A DNA stretch of 64,000 nucleotides, from contig CM055096.1 of assembly GCA_029204225.1 (NCBI GenBank), forward strand, positions 41,660,901 through 41,724,900, written 5' to 3'. The position numbers were made by a program, and so were the translations under genes. Within the stretch, counting starts at the first letter, position 1; each line of letters starts with the position of its first letter. The stretch comes from Diphasiastrum complanatum. Its lineage: Eukaryota > Streptophyta > Lycopodiopsida > Lycopodiales > Lycopodiaceae. This document shows, one piece after another, positions 1 to 10,855 of this stretch. Below the pieces are notes generated by a model. The model was given only the letters and a program-made list of their open reading frames with translations, was not told the origin of the DNA and did no database searches.

Positions 1-965
1 AGAATCACTTCTTGTGTATCTAATGTTGATGTAGCGCATACATCAGTGCACAAGTAAGTTGCTGGGTTCTTGTTATTGGTTCTGGTCTTTGGCCATCTTG
101 GAGGATTCTGGTTCCTCCACGTAGGAAAAATGTTGTTGTTCTCCTGTTTGCTCCTTGGATTTTGATAGTAGTTCATGGCTGCATGACCTTTCTTGTGACA
201 GTGGATGCATTCTATCTTGAATTAATCCAACATGTATCAACAGTGCGACCTTTACGTCTGCATCTCACGCATGTCTTTTTGTCACACCTAGTTGCTTTTG
301 CTTGTTTTTGCCTTTCCACTTGCCCCTTTGGCCTCCCTCTGTCTCCATATTTCGATTTTGCCTTTGGTCTGACTCCCTCTTAGGCTTGAACTTCTTCTTC
401 TATTTCTCTTTATTGATGTAGAGAGTTTGATCGGAGGTGCCCTTATCATCAAAGTGTTCATGGGCCTCCACTTCTTCTCTGATCTCGATCACAGCCTTCT
501 CAAGGGTCATTTGTGGATCTTTAACCAGCCTTGTTCGGGTTGTCTGGAAAGATCTCGGTAGAGCACATAGCAGGTAGGTGAGCTGCTTCTCTGCTGAGAC
601 CGCATGTTTTGTTCCAGCGTTGTTTAATGATAGGAACAGATCCTCCATTCTTCTGATAAAGGCCGTGAGGTCTTGGCCATCCCATCTTAGATAAGTTAGT
701 TGGTCTTCTAAATGCATGATCTAACTTTGCGATTTAGTTTGAAACTTGGCTAGTAATGCATCCCACATCTCTCTTGCATTAGAGATTGTTGCGAGGTCAA
801 GGGTGATGCTATCTTCAATGGAAAAAGACATGATAGCTACTACTTTATCATTCCTTTCTTTCCACTCTCGTAGCTCCTGGGCCTGTGCTGGCAGACATCT
901 CTTCTGTTTCGTCTACCCAAGGCCATAGACCGTCTCCTTTCAAGATGAGAAAAGTCTTTACCTTC
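1..965 (-). mobile_element. Copia-type retrotransposon gag/protease remnant, cut by the window edge
   Basis: On the reverse strand this stretch reads as a Copia capsid (gag) followed by the start of the protease. A start-like segment at about 900-965 reads AWKVKTFLILKGDGLWPWV, the usual opening of Copia gag. The UBN2-type gag core is open at 717-400 (QLTYLLCALPRSF and neighbouring residues). A zinc knuckle at about 213-172 reads CIHCHKKGHAAMNY, in which the last cysteine of the CCHC pattern is replaced by tyrosine. At the extreme left edge the frame reads YLCTDVCATSTLDTQEVIL, which closely resembles the protease start of the plus-strand element at 17398. The frame is broken several times, so this is a dead copy. 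The rest of the element lies outside the window. Confidence 0.8.
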
Positions 966-1408
966 CATGCAAGGTTCAGATTCAAATTTTCTAATATTTA
1001 CAAATGATGTGTATCTCAAGTGTGTGCGAGAATGCACTCGTGTGCACACGCACACACACACAGTGACACACATCAGTACATCAAATAGTCGAAAATGGTG
1101 CAATATAATTGAAACACTTTGCTAATGAGCTAATTGTAATCGCTTGCAATACCTAGTAGATGATCGAGATGCCCTTCCAACCAAGCCTAGGTGGATTTTC
1201 CCAATTCTCTCATTGGTCAAGAAGCAATAGGAAACTCTTAGCATGAAATGTTTAAGTCTTAGCAGTAAATGTCCAAGCCTTAGTAGAAAACCAAGTGAGG
1301 AAGAAATAACCCAACTTCCTTCTATTTGTTCCCCATAATTAGACATGTAGCATGACCTCCCCCGGGGTAGGCACCTGCCAACCCCTCGCCAACCCTCGCC
1401 CCCTCTTC
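966..1408. other. Intergenic stretch with a short CA microsatellite
   Basis: Between the Copia remnant and the ACGTG-rich region I see only a short CA/TG run near 1040-1065 and low-complexity DNA. Short open frames here show no family resemblance. Confidence 0.4.
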
Positions 1409-1741
1409 CACGTGGTACAACGTACGTGGTTGTGTCGAGCCCAAATCACTACCGCAAATGGCCCTTGGAATAGTCGGGTGTCGCGCCTTAAGAAGCAAAG
1501 CTCAATCTCACTACCGTGTCTAGGGTTTTACATTGTCTACAATGTACATGGTGTATAAAATGTGTGTTATGAATTAAAGAGTAGATTCTCATAAATTATA
1601 TGGATCTCCATTTATTGATCCTCGCGCCCCCGATGCTGGTTGAGTTGACGGGGACTAATGGCACGACATGTATTACAGCCGACCACTTGGATTCGTGCCA
1701 CGTGGCTTGGAGCGTTATCAATGGGAATTGTGATGACGTGG
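1409..1741 (+). promoter_or_regulatory. Promoter-like region with ACGTG boxes
   Basis: A CACGTG G-box core lies at 1409-1414 and another at 1699-1704 (GCCACGTGGC). A TGACGTGG box follows at 1734-1741, directly before AAGATCCAACCG. The same arrangement, an ACGTG box followed by a GATCCAACGG-like block, occurs upstream of the beta-amylase gene near 46719-46760. Such boxes bind bZIP and bHLH factors in plants (established knowledge). That this drives the downstream gene at 5.6-10.9 kb, or an unseen first exon, is inference. Confidence 0.4.
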
Positions 1742-1943
1742 CAAGATCCAACCGTGGTCGGGTTGAAATCATGTTCGTGCCTAAGGAGCAGGCTTCGGTT
1801 TCCCTTCTGAGCTTTCTCGAAACTATAGCTCGCTCCTGGTTTTCTGATATTTTCCTGCGATCCGATCATCCCATTCTGTTCTGCTGCAGCCGTGACAGAA
1901 ATCCTGTCTCCTTTCTGTGTTGCTGTTGGATTCTTGAATCTGC

Positions 1944-1994
1944 ATGGCCTGGATCATTACGCAATTGTGGCTCTTCCATCTCATTTCGGAGCAG
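1944..1994 (+). other. Possible first exon or 5' leader exon
   Basis: An ATG at 1944 opens 17 codons that end at a strong 5' splice site (CAG before GTAAGT at 1995). It lies about 200 bases downstream of the ACGTG boxes. No family resemblance is visible, and the exon could equally be untranslated leader. A link to the PHD gene is unproven. Confidence 0.2.
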
Positions 1995-2286
1995 GTAAGT
2001 CATCATCAGTTTCCTGTCATTTGCACTGCTTTCATTCTTGAAAGTGTAGTTTTTCAGTGCCTCAATGTATTATTGGGAATCATACTGACATTGCCCATTG
2101 AAAAACCAGGTGAGCCATGCGTAGCCTGTATGTCTTTCATTTACTCTATAATTGCTCTCTATAGTTGCTTATCCGAATTTCCTCTGACTGATTTGCCTTA
2201 TTTCATCAATGTAGTGGAAGTTGATCAGATTGATCTCTTAAAGAAGACCGGAGTTGGTGTAGGATGATTGGTTTTTGATAATATTT

Positions 2287-2314
2287 ATCTGTTCGCGTAA
2301 TTACGCGAACAGAT
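2287..2314. repeat. Perfect 28-bp palindrome
   Basis: The left arm ATCTGTTCGCGTAA is followed directly by its exact reverse complement, with no spacer. A related half-site (AATTGCGAACAG) lies near 2411-2422. It could form a cruciform or hairpin, or be a dimeric protein site; its function is unknown. Confidence 0.9.
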
Positions 2315-3019
2315 GTGTGCTGTGGCTTTGAGTAAATAATCAGCTCTTCTGATGACAAACCTCCATAAAACAACTTGAGCATTGACTCGTACGTCAATTG
2401 CCGTCCTGATAATTGCGAACAGGTATTTGAAACCTCTAGGCCACCTACGATCTTGTCACAACATAAAGATGAACCCGATGAAAATTGGTAAATTTCAGCA
2501 CTTTCTGATTTTCAGAGTGACGATTTAATCTAGCTATGAGCTCCACTGAACAGAAAAAGTGAATGATGGGTGTTACTCAACTTTATGTGGATGTCCTTGC
2601 AGATGTATGTGATGGGTGACAACATATTGGAGAGGAAATTTTTGTACACGATCTAGTTGCATAAGAGGTTCTGGATGCTGCGAAACGTTCCGAATGCAAA
2701 AGAAGTTCTAGATGGTGCAGTCGAGATTTCAACTGTAGTAGAAGTTGTAAATGGTACACATGGTGTTCAGCAGTGGCAAAGGTTACATGTATAGTTGGAT
2801 AGAGGATCATCTAGATTGTGCTATTAGCTGTACAACTTGGGATTAGATATGCATAATCAATCTTACATACATTTTTGCTGTTGTTCCAATCATATAGATG
2901 AAATTTATATGGTACGACATACACATCGAGAGTAGCCGAATGAGGTTGCTTCTGCTGAGAATCTCATAGATCCCAAGAATGGTATGGAAACGTTCCTAAG
3001 AACGCGTTCCTAGAAACCA

Positions 3020-3725
3020 TTCTGTACCGTTCCTAAGCTACCTTAAGAATGGCTCCCAGAACCGTTCCTTAAAATAAATTAAATAACTTTAAGGTGGGTA
3101 AATTTGTTCAGAATAATGAATAGATCATTTTTTGGGGGAGTAGAAAGGGTTTATGTTCTTGTTCCTATTCGTGCTCCTAAGTTGAAACCTAAGTTTAAAA
3201 TTCTCTAAGAATCAAGAATAGGAACAAAAATAGGAACGAAACTTAGGAATAGCAATAGGAATAGGATCCTATTCATGTTCCTAAGTTGAAACCTAAGTTA
3301 AAGTTGCTCTTAGGAACAAGAATAGGAACAAAAATAGGAATGTAACTTACGAACATGAATAAAAATAGGAACAAAACTTAGGAACATAATAGGATCAGGA
3401 ACAGGAACTTAGGGACATGAACATGAACTTGAACTTAGGAATAGGAACATGAATAGGAACTTAGGAAGAGGAAAAGGAACAAGAACTTAGGAACAGGAAC
3501 ATGAACTTAGGAACAGTGACAGGAACAGGTACTTAGGAAGAGGAATAGGAACTTAGGAACATAAACTTAGAAACAAGAATAGGAACATGAACATGAACTT
3601 AGGAACATGAACAAGAACTTAGGAACAAGAATCGGAGCTAGAAGTCTCAGGAACTTAGGTTTACGCATGAACTTGGGAATTGCTAACAATGAGAACAAGA
3701 TTTGAAACTTAGGAACAGGCTCTCA
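3020..3725 (+). repeat. Degenerate tandem repeat of a GGAAC-TTAGGAAC type unit
   Basis: About 700 bases consist of many diverged copies of short units such as GAACTTAGGAACATGAA and AGGAACAAGAATAGG, almost all in one orientation on the plus strand. Flanking pieces at 2990-3060 and 3860-3910 contain reverse-oriented GTTCCTA copies. Unit length drifts between about 12 and 20 bases, so this is an old minisatellite rather than a clean array. No coding potential was recognised. Confidence 0.75.
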
Positions 3726-4184
3726 TACCTTCATAAGTCATAGTACATAGGTATAAAAAGTTTTTGTTTCCCCTGGTATTGAACTCTTCCATTCAAAAAT
3801 AGGAACGGTTTCGTACCTTACAAATGCTATAATAAAAAATTCATTCTTAAATAACGAAACAACCCTTCCTTAGGAACGATACCATACCCGTTCCTATTAG
3901 GAACGGGTATCAATGGTTGAGATTTATGGTTTCTGTGATGAGGCATACATCTATAGAATTGATACTTTCCTTTCTCTAGGTTTGTCAGATGTATGTGATG
4001 TCCTTCCTCCAACTTCATTGGAGAGTCAGGTCCTATAGTATTTGGCATACCTGCTAATGAACTAGATTTTCGATTATATTGTCTATCAATATCAAGAGAT
4101 TCTAGCATTCTCATTCAATTTTCAATTTTCCAGATTTGATTAGGATTTTCCTTTCTTTGTTTTATACAAGGCCAATATGTGTTA

Positions 4185-4365
4185 AAATCGAAAATGGAAC
4201 CCAACTCGATATCTTTCTGATAGAGAAATTTGATGGAAACAATCTCCACATGTGAAGATTCAAAATGAGAATGATTTTTCTAGCAAAGAACTTATTGGAA
4301 GTGGTTGATAATATTGACCTAAGACCACAATTGGATGTTGTTGCCACTATTAAATGAAAGCATCA
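4185..4365 (+). mobile_element. Short Copia gag fragment
   Basis: In the plus strand a short frame reads EKFDGNNLH followed by RFKMRMIFLAKNLLEVVDN. This matches the start of Copia gag (K-F-D-G-N-x-x-x-W-K-F-K-M then L-x-E-V-V-D). The tryptophan is lost to a stop and the piece ends after about 60 codons. Nothing else of the element is visible nearby. Confidence 0.65.
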
Positions 4366-5226
4366 AAGATATACTACCTATACAGGTCACATGTATGCTA
4401 CGGTTGCAGTTTAGACCTGATTTAGCATATCGGGAAGTAGTCAAAGCTGTCTTAATTACTTGATTCAAGTTTCGATCAAAGCAATCTTGCACTTCTGACT
4501 ATACGTGGGCAGGAGATGTACATACCAGGAGATCCACTACAGTCTACATCTTTTTACAAGGAATTGTAACGATAAAGAAAGGAGTGACAATATCTACTAT
4601 GTATAGAGTATATAAGCGATTGCATTTAGTTATAATCCTTGGCCAGAACCTGCTAAAATTTATGGAGATAATCAAAGACGCTTATTACTCACAAAGAGCA
4701 GCTTGTCTCACAAGTGAAACAGAAGCACATTCAGAATTGCATCATTTAATAAAGAAGATTTCTGAGAGAGAAAAGACAAAGCTGCAATACTGTAAGTGAG
4801 AATATATGATAGCAGACCTTTTAGCCTCATGAAATTCTTGGGGATGAAAGAGTTTTGACACATCTGTGATAGGGATGTTGGGGTAATCAGTTATGGGGTC
4901 CAGTAAACTAGTGTATGTTAGACATGAGATAGTTGATTAGTTATGATAGTTTCTATGAAGTCAATCAGTCAGTATTTTATTGAATGATTTCAGAAAGATT
5001 AGTATTACCTAATGTTTCCATAGCAATAAGTCTTTTTAATAGTTTATATGATTCTGATGGTAATGTCTACCAATTTCTGATGCTAATTTGATTGATCATT
5101 TTTTCATGCCTCTCTTCTGCAATATAGCTGCTTGTAGAGTAAACCTAGAATGAGTTGAGCTTGCTGGAAAATAGCCCGTACATGATGTCACTTCAATGTT
5201 GTCATTGCCATATCCAGTCTCCAAGG

Positions 5227-5300
5227 TTAATTATAAAGCATAAAGTCACTGCTTTGAATGTAGCTTTAAACTTTTCCATCCTCAATGTCTTGCCAGAGCT
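5227..5300 (+). pseudogene. Possible eroded zinc-finger (PHD-like) exon
   Basis: One frame reads HCFECSFKLFHPQCLARAY, which has the C-x2-C-x5-H-x2-C spacing of the second half of a PHD finger. Upstream, in another frame, lie CCHCH residues. Stops interrupt both frames. It lies just before the clear exons of the PHD gene and might be a decayed or mis-called upstream exon. This is a weak call. Confidence 0.2.
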
Positions 5301-5634
5301 TACTTTGTCAGTTATGCAGGCTTCTCTGACAGCTATAACCAAATCGATCTTTCAGAATCGTATACTAGCAAGCTAGTCAGAAGAACCTGAATATGTGGAA
5401 ACAGCTGCAGTACTTGGCATATAGTTTGGCGACTGGATTCAGGAAGCATATGTTATCTTGCTGCCAACATAGAATCCTGGAGACGCCTTAGGCTTCTACA
5501 GAGACAATTGATAAAGTTTGAGGTCATAAATGAGACTACATGTTGAATAGGTCAGATGAAAAGGTGATCCTTCAAGGCAGGTCTATTAAGTAACATAGCC
5601 AATTTTTGGGACTTTTCTAGTTGATAAGTAAAAA

Positions 5635-8600
5635 ATGTTGGCAGAGGAAGGCAATAGAGAGAAAAATGATATCTGGGCGGAATTATTGGAACCAATCATT
5701 GACATTCCAACAAAATATGGACCAAGAATAAAAAGCCATATCCTCAAAGCCCTTGCGGCAGGGCCACCACCATGGGCGCAGAAGCTGCTTAAACAATCAA
5801 TCAGCAATGAAGTCTATAGGCGCAACGGATCAGGGGCAACCAAGGTTTACAAAATGCATGTCCGAAAGTACCATGTCTAATTTTGCAAGTATAACATTCT
5901 AAATTGATGACTTAACTGTGGGGAAAGCATGAAGCTTTGTTAAGAAGTAATAGTATATCCACTTTGTGCTACTTTCGCACTTTTCTTTGTCTAGCTCACG
6001 GAAACTGCTATAAGTTCAATCAATACCCACAAAAAAGACCTATACCTTTCATGCATCTACATCTATGGGTTTATGTGCCTGTTTAAGACATGCTCTTACC
6101 AGCATCAACGCTTGTTATAGACCATCTTTAGGTTGTTATGAGATCCTGAACAAGTTTTGTGTTTTACTTTGAATCCTTGTATTATTTTGTACACTTCATT
6201 GTATAGTTGAGCCAGTCCTTAGAAATAGTGTTCACCAAGAGAGTTCTTCTATTCTGGACTACTATTAAAGGGCATGTGAAAAGCTTCAAGGCTAAACTGG
6301 ACCATTTCCTTACACCAATACATGAAGATTGCTTGGCACGTTTAAAAGGTACTCATTTTGGGCATAAACTTTGTCATTCCACTGACTGCAATGGAGCAGA
6401 AAGATTTTAAACTTGAAAAGCTCAAATCTTATGGAGGGATGTTTTGTAATGGAGCTTTCAATTTTGTACATGTGAAAGCCTCACTCAAAATGCAGCTCCA
6501 AAACTCTTGGTACTATCTCATGCATTGTACAAGTTTGCCCCTTCATAGTAAATCCACATGTCACTCGAAGTTCTATTACCAATTTAACTCCTTGAAGTTC
6601 AAATGAGAGCATAAGCATGTTAATGTTTTAGTTTTGCCACTATAGAAAATTGAATGATATCAACTTAAGAAACACTGAATCCATTGGTACAAACATGAAT
6701 GTGGGGTTGTTACTGTGAGTTCCCCTCTTGCAGCCTCATTCAATCATTCCATCTCATCCTACCGGGTACTTACTTTTGAATTAACTAAGAGAGCAACAGC
6801 TACTTAAGAGCTCCTGCTCGGCCCAAGTCTTGCAGGTTGCCAGAAGGATTTTCAGGCATTGCAAAGCACTCAGAGAATGAGGCTTGACATTCTTGGTTTT
6901 TTTGTTTGAGTGTTCTGTATTAGCTCTATCCCACAAAAGCTACTCGCTAGGACTGCACTGATAGCTTGTCTTTTCTTACTGACTGTTTCTTTAACTCTCC
7001 AGCGTGCTGTGTTACTTGTCCTGTCTAAATTTCATGGCATAGAACTGAAACGTCCTAGGACAAACCAAAAAAGGAAGCACAGTGGAATCAAAAACGTTTC
7101 CAATGAGGGGAAAAGTTGGGAAGATCCAGTTTCGGTTCCTGCATTGTTGAGTGAGCGGTGCCGACATGTGTTGCAGAAACTTAGATCCATGGACAAGTTT
7201 CAAAAGCTCCTGGATTTAATACGATCTATTTGTCCAGGTTCCCAAAACAATAGTGGAATGGTGTCCAGTGTAACACCACCATCAAAAACTTCAGCAATTG
7301 ATATCCAATTGATTGATGCAAGATTGACTTCAGGACTCTATGGCAGCACACCTCAGCTGTTTGCAGAAGATCTTCAGAAGGTACGATGACTAACATTGAC
7401 ATAAATCTGGATACCTTACTCTTTTTCATAGGTCTGCGTAAAGTAAGCTCTGAAGCATTTGACACATGTAATCTATGCCAATGGTGATTGAGGATCTCGA
7501 TGTACATTTGATTGTTTGAGAGGTGAAAGAAAAGGTTCGTGTGTGTGTGTGTTTGTGTGCAGGAGTGTACCAGAATACAGCATAAAACATATTTCGAGAT
7601 TGATGTTAGCAGTGTTATATTGATTTTCTTGTTCATAAAGGATTTGATGTTTTCAGTTATTGCATCCAATCTTCAGGCAAAAATCAGACTGTTTCTTACA
7701 CCATAGGTCAAAAACCTAGATTCACTTTTTTGGTATTGGCTGACGGAGCAGTCTGAGGCTTTCTGTCGCCGTGCTCTAGGAACACAAGTTTTTGTAGTTA
7801 GTGATGCCAGAATGCCTTGAGCATTTAAAATATGAAGAGGGTTAAATGAAACTCCGAAGTGAGATGGGTTTAGTTAGGCTAAAAAATGAGTAGCTGTCCT
7901 CTATTTTCGAATATCATTCAGCATCAAAATATAGAGGCACAATTTGGTATAATAGGTTATTCAAAGTTTTGACATTCTGTTGTGTACCAGGTTTGGACAA
8001 ATATTATTGAGGTTGCAACTGAGATGATCTTCCTTGCTAAATCTTTGGGTGAGATTGTTGAGACTGAGTACAATACCGAGGTACCTTTTCTTTTCACATG
8101 TATATTTTGGCATTTGATATATGCATTACTTCTTGTTGTTTATAAGCTTGTATCAGTTGTTGTGGTAGGTTAACCCTTTTTCTACCATGATATAGCAGGC
8201 CTTTTTCATGGAGAACAACTTTACCTTGAAAGTCATATAATCATTTCCTTTGGATTCCAAAACTAACTAGATATAAAAGTACAATGAGGTTAGCTTGTAT
8301 TGTAACTCTTAGGACTTCAATAATCAATTCTCCATAGTGGTTGAGCACTCTTGAATGTTGTGGAAGTAAGAACATGTAGGAGCACAGACCATCTCACAAC
8401 CTAGTTATGAATCTCACAACTATGTCTTGTATCTATTCCTCTCTTCCAAGACAGATGAAACTGACTAAAAAGAGGACACAAAATAGTTCTGCTCTGCAAG
8501 CTGGTCTCTAGACAAGGTTCAAACAAGAAAAGTACTTCTCCATCAATTAATGAAGGCTATCAAACCCCTCATGGCTTTTAGCTCTCGCTAATCTTGGTTA

Positions 8601-10855
8601 AGAGATTGAACACCTGAACACTTTGTTCTTGGCGCAACAAAGGTTTCTCTGTTCTTGCCGGGAACAGCCGTGTCCTTATATTTTATAATGATCAGCTTTT
8701 ATCCAAGCTTGAAAACCGGACATGGAATTTCAAAAGGAGCAAAGAACGAAAATAAAATAGGCTTTTAAACCTTGAGAAAGGAAAAAAACTTCTTGATCGA
8801 GTTCTGAAGGGCAACTTCAGAGCTTCATAAACTTCACAATATCACCTACTAATCAAAAAGAACTTGTGAACACAACCAAAGTATCTATAAAGTTGGTTTG
8901 TCTTCCCTACAGGGAAATTCCAGAAAAACACTTCCGTTTTGTTGAACCTTGAATGATAAATTTATCCACGCCTTTTCTAATTCTGAAACCGGTTTCATCC
9001 TCAAGTTTCATGGCCCAATCAGGATTAATCTATATCGCCAAATTGGAGTTGGAAATCAAGATTTCACTTCAACAGGCTTTGACCTTTCTGGGTCACTGAC
9101 TTGGGTCTAACATGTCCTTATGAGAATTGACATCTCCAATGAGGAAATCATGTGATTCTTCCTCATTGTCCACTAAACCTCAAGTCCTATATTTTTTAAT
9201 TAACCCCTTCCATTCTACCAAGTATATTGGAATCACACAATTTCACAGTTTTGTTCCCATTTTTTCTTAGAACTTTCTCAGATCTAAGAATCTGCTAACA
9301 TAGAAAGGTTAAATTTGCATGTTTCACTTGGTCCACCAGCAGTTTCATTTGTCTATTCAAGTCTTCAAAGTCTATTGATGTCAAAGTATTGATTTGTGGA
9401 ACAAGAAATATGCTCTACATATTTCCATTTCCTCTGTAAACAAGGTTTCATAAGGGAAATACTTATGCTGATGAGGGCACAGCTTCTCTATTGTAGTGTG
9501 CGAATCTGGGAGTCTGGAAAAGGTACCAACTGCGTCAACTGTGTACTAACTAGACTAATCTGTATCTTGATTTGTTAACGAAGGGGGCCCGTTGTGTTGG
9601 GGAAAATTGAAAAATTCATACCGTTATGCGAGCTCATTAGGTACCCATCTCAGAAGAACAATTGTTATATATAGTCTAACATTATAGGAGAGTATTTTGT
9701 GTTCCCGTCTTAGTCAACCATGGCAGAAATTTAAATCTGTTGACATGAGTGAATAAATACTACAGTGCTTTCTTGTTTTCTTTATTTCCAGTTTATTACA
9801 CATTCAGCTGTTTGCATATATAAAGTTCATAAGTACCAGACTAGAAGACATTTAAAAACCTTTATTTGGTATGACAAATATTGTAGATTTCAAGTGTCAT
9901 TGGGAAGAAACATGAAGCAGCAAAACGATCCCCGAACTTGAATGCAGTTCAGATTGACGATGACTCACAACTTCCAGTCAAATTTCATCCTTTCTCAGAC
10001 CATCAATGCCAGGTTCCTGGAAAAGACAAGAGTCAGGCCAAGGCATCAGATTACAATCCAAAAACACAGTTCACAAAGACCTGCACAGATTTTGGAAAGG
10101 ATATACTTGGTGAAAGTGCTAGAAATGACAGAGACAGCAGATGTCGAATGAACTATGCCCCAAGCTGCCATTCAGGGTCTGTAGAATGGATTGAAAGTAC
10201 ATGTGACAAAGAAATAGCTGAATGGGAACATAAGAAAAGTGATGCTAGCACTGCAATGCCCAATGTGCCAACAAATCTAGGGGAAGGTGCATCTTGTAAA
10301 GTTTGTGAAGTCGCTGGAAGTGAAGAATTTGTTGTTTCCTGTGATTCTTGTAAGGCGACATACCACATTTATTGTCTTTCACCTTTTCTAACAAATGTTC
10401 CGGACAGTCCATGGCTTTGTGAATCTTGTCTTTGTAGGATTTGTCGAATTGATGTTGATGATAGTTCGGTGCTTCTATGTGACTCGTGTGATCACGGATA
10501 TCATATGTATTGCCTGCAACCACCTCTTGAGTCAATACCAGAAGGCCACTGGTTTTGTCCAGTGTGTATAGACAACAAAGAAACAATACGAAATGTATGC
10601 AAGAATATGGAGGTAGAAAACCTAACTCTGGGATCAGAACACAAGTTTAAAGAGCATCTTTATTTGCAGGGAATTTGTTATGTCTGTGGGATTGATGAAG
10701 ATAGATCACACATCATCCTTTGTTATGATTGTGGTGAAGTTTACCATAGGTATTGTTTAACGACTCCTATCTTGAGTCCTGTAAATAGCGATTGGCTCTG
10801 TCCAGAGTGTGAGGCCATTGAAAAGGACGATCTTCCTTCAGATGAAGAATGCTAA
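5635..10855 (+). CDS. MBD9-like chromatin protein: divergent bromodomain-type region plus three PHD fingers (C-terminal exons)
   Basis: Four exons join in one frame: about 5645-5844, 7003-7380, 7991-8080 and 9887-10855 (stop TAA), with GT-AG borders. The first encodes IPTKYGPRIKSHILKAL and WAQKLLKQSISNEVY; the second starts RAVLLVL and contains ERCRHVLQKL and then IDARLTSGLYGS; the third starts VWTNIIEVATEM. This order and wording match the bromodomain-like region of plant MBD9 and related proteins as I remember them. The last exon carries three Cys4-His-Cys3 PHD fingers at 10295-10429, 10433-10567 and 10676-10810; the first two are nearly abutting. PHD fingers read histone H3 tails, so a nuclear chromatin-reading role is likely. 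The methyl-CpG-binding and FYR domains expected upstream were not found, so the gene may be N-terminally truncated or its early exons diverged. Introns are 1158, 610 and 1806 bases. ATG 5635 is in frame but may simply lie in the preceding intron. Confidence 0.75.
8081..9886 (+). other. Large intron of the PHD gene
   Basis: This 1806-base interval begins GTACCT after codon GAG at 8078-8080 and ends TTGTAG before ATT at 9887. Both flanking exons end and begin at codon borders. I see no recognisable element or coding segment inside it, apart from short unrelated open frames. Confidence 0.6.

Noticed and set aside
1600-1998. 132-codon plus-strand ORF spanning the ACGTG boxes
   Set aside because: It runs through promoter-like sequence and has no recognisable domain; only its 3' end, with a GTAAGT donor, might be exonic.
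3827-4347. Reverse-strand ORFs of 95 and 61 codons
   Set aside because: No resemblance to known proteins; the second is the antisense of the Copia gag piece at 4185-4365.
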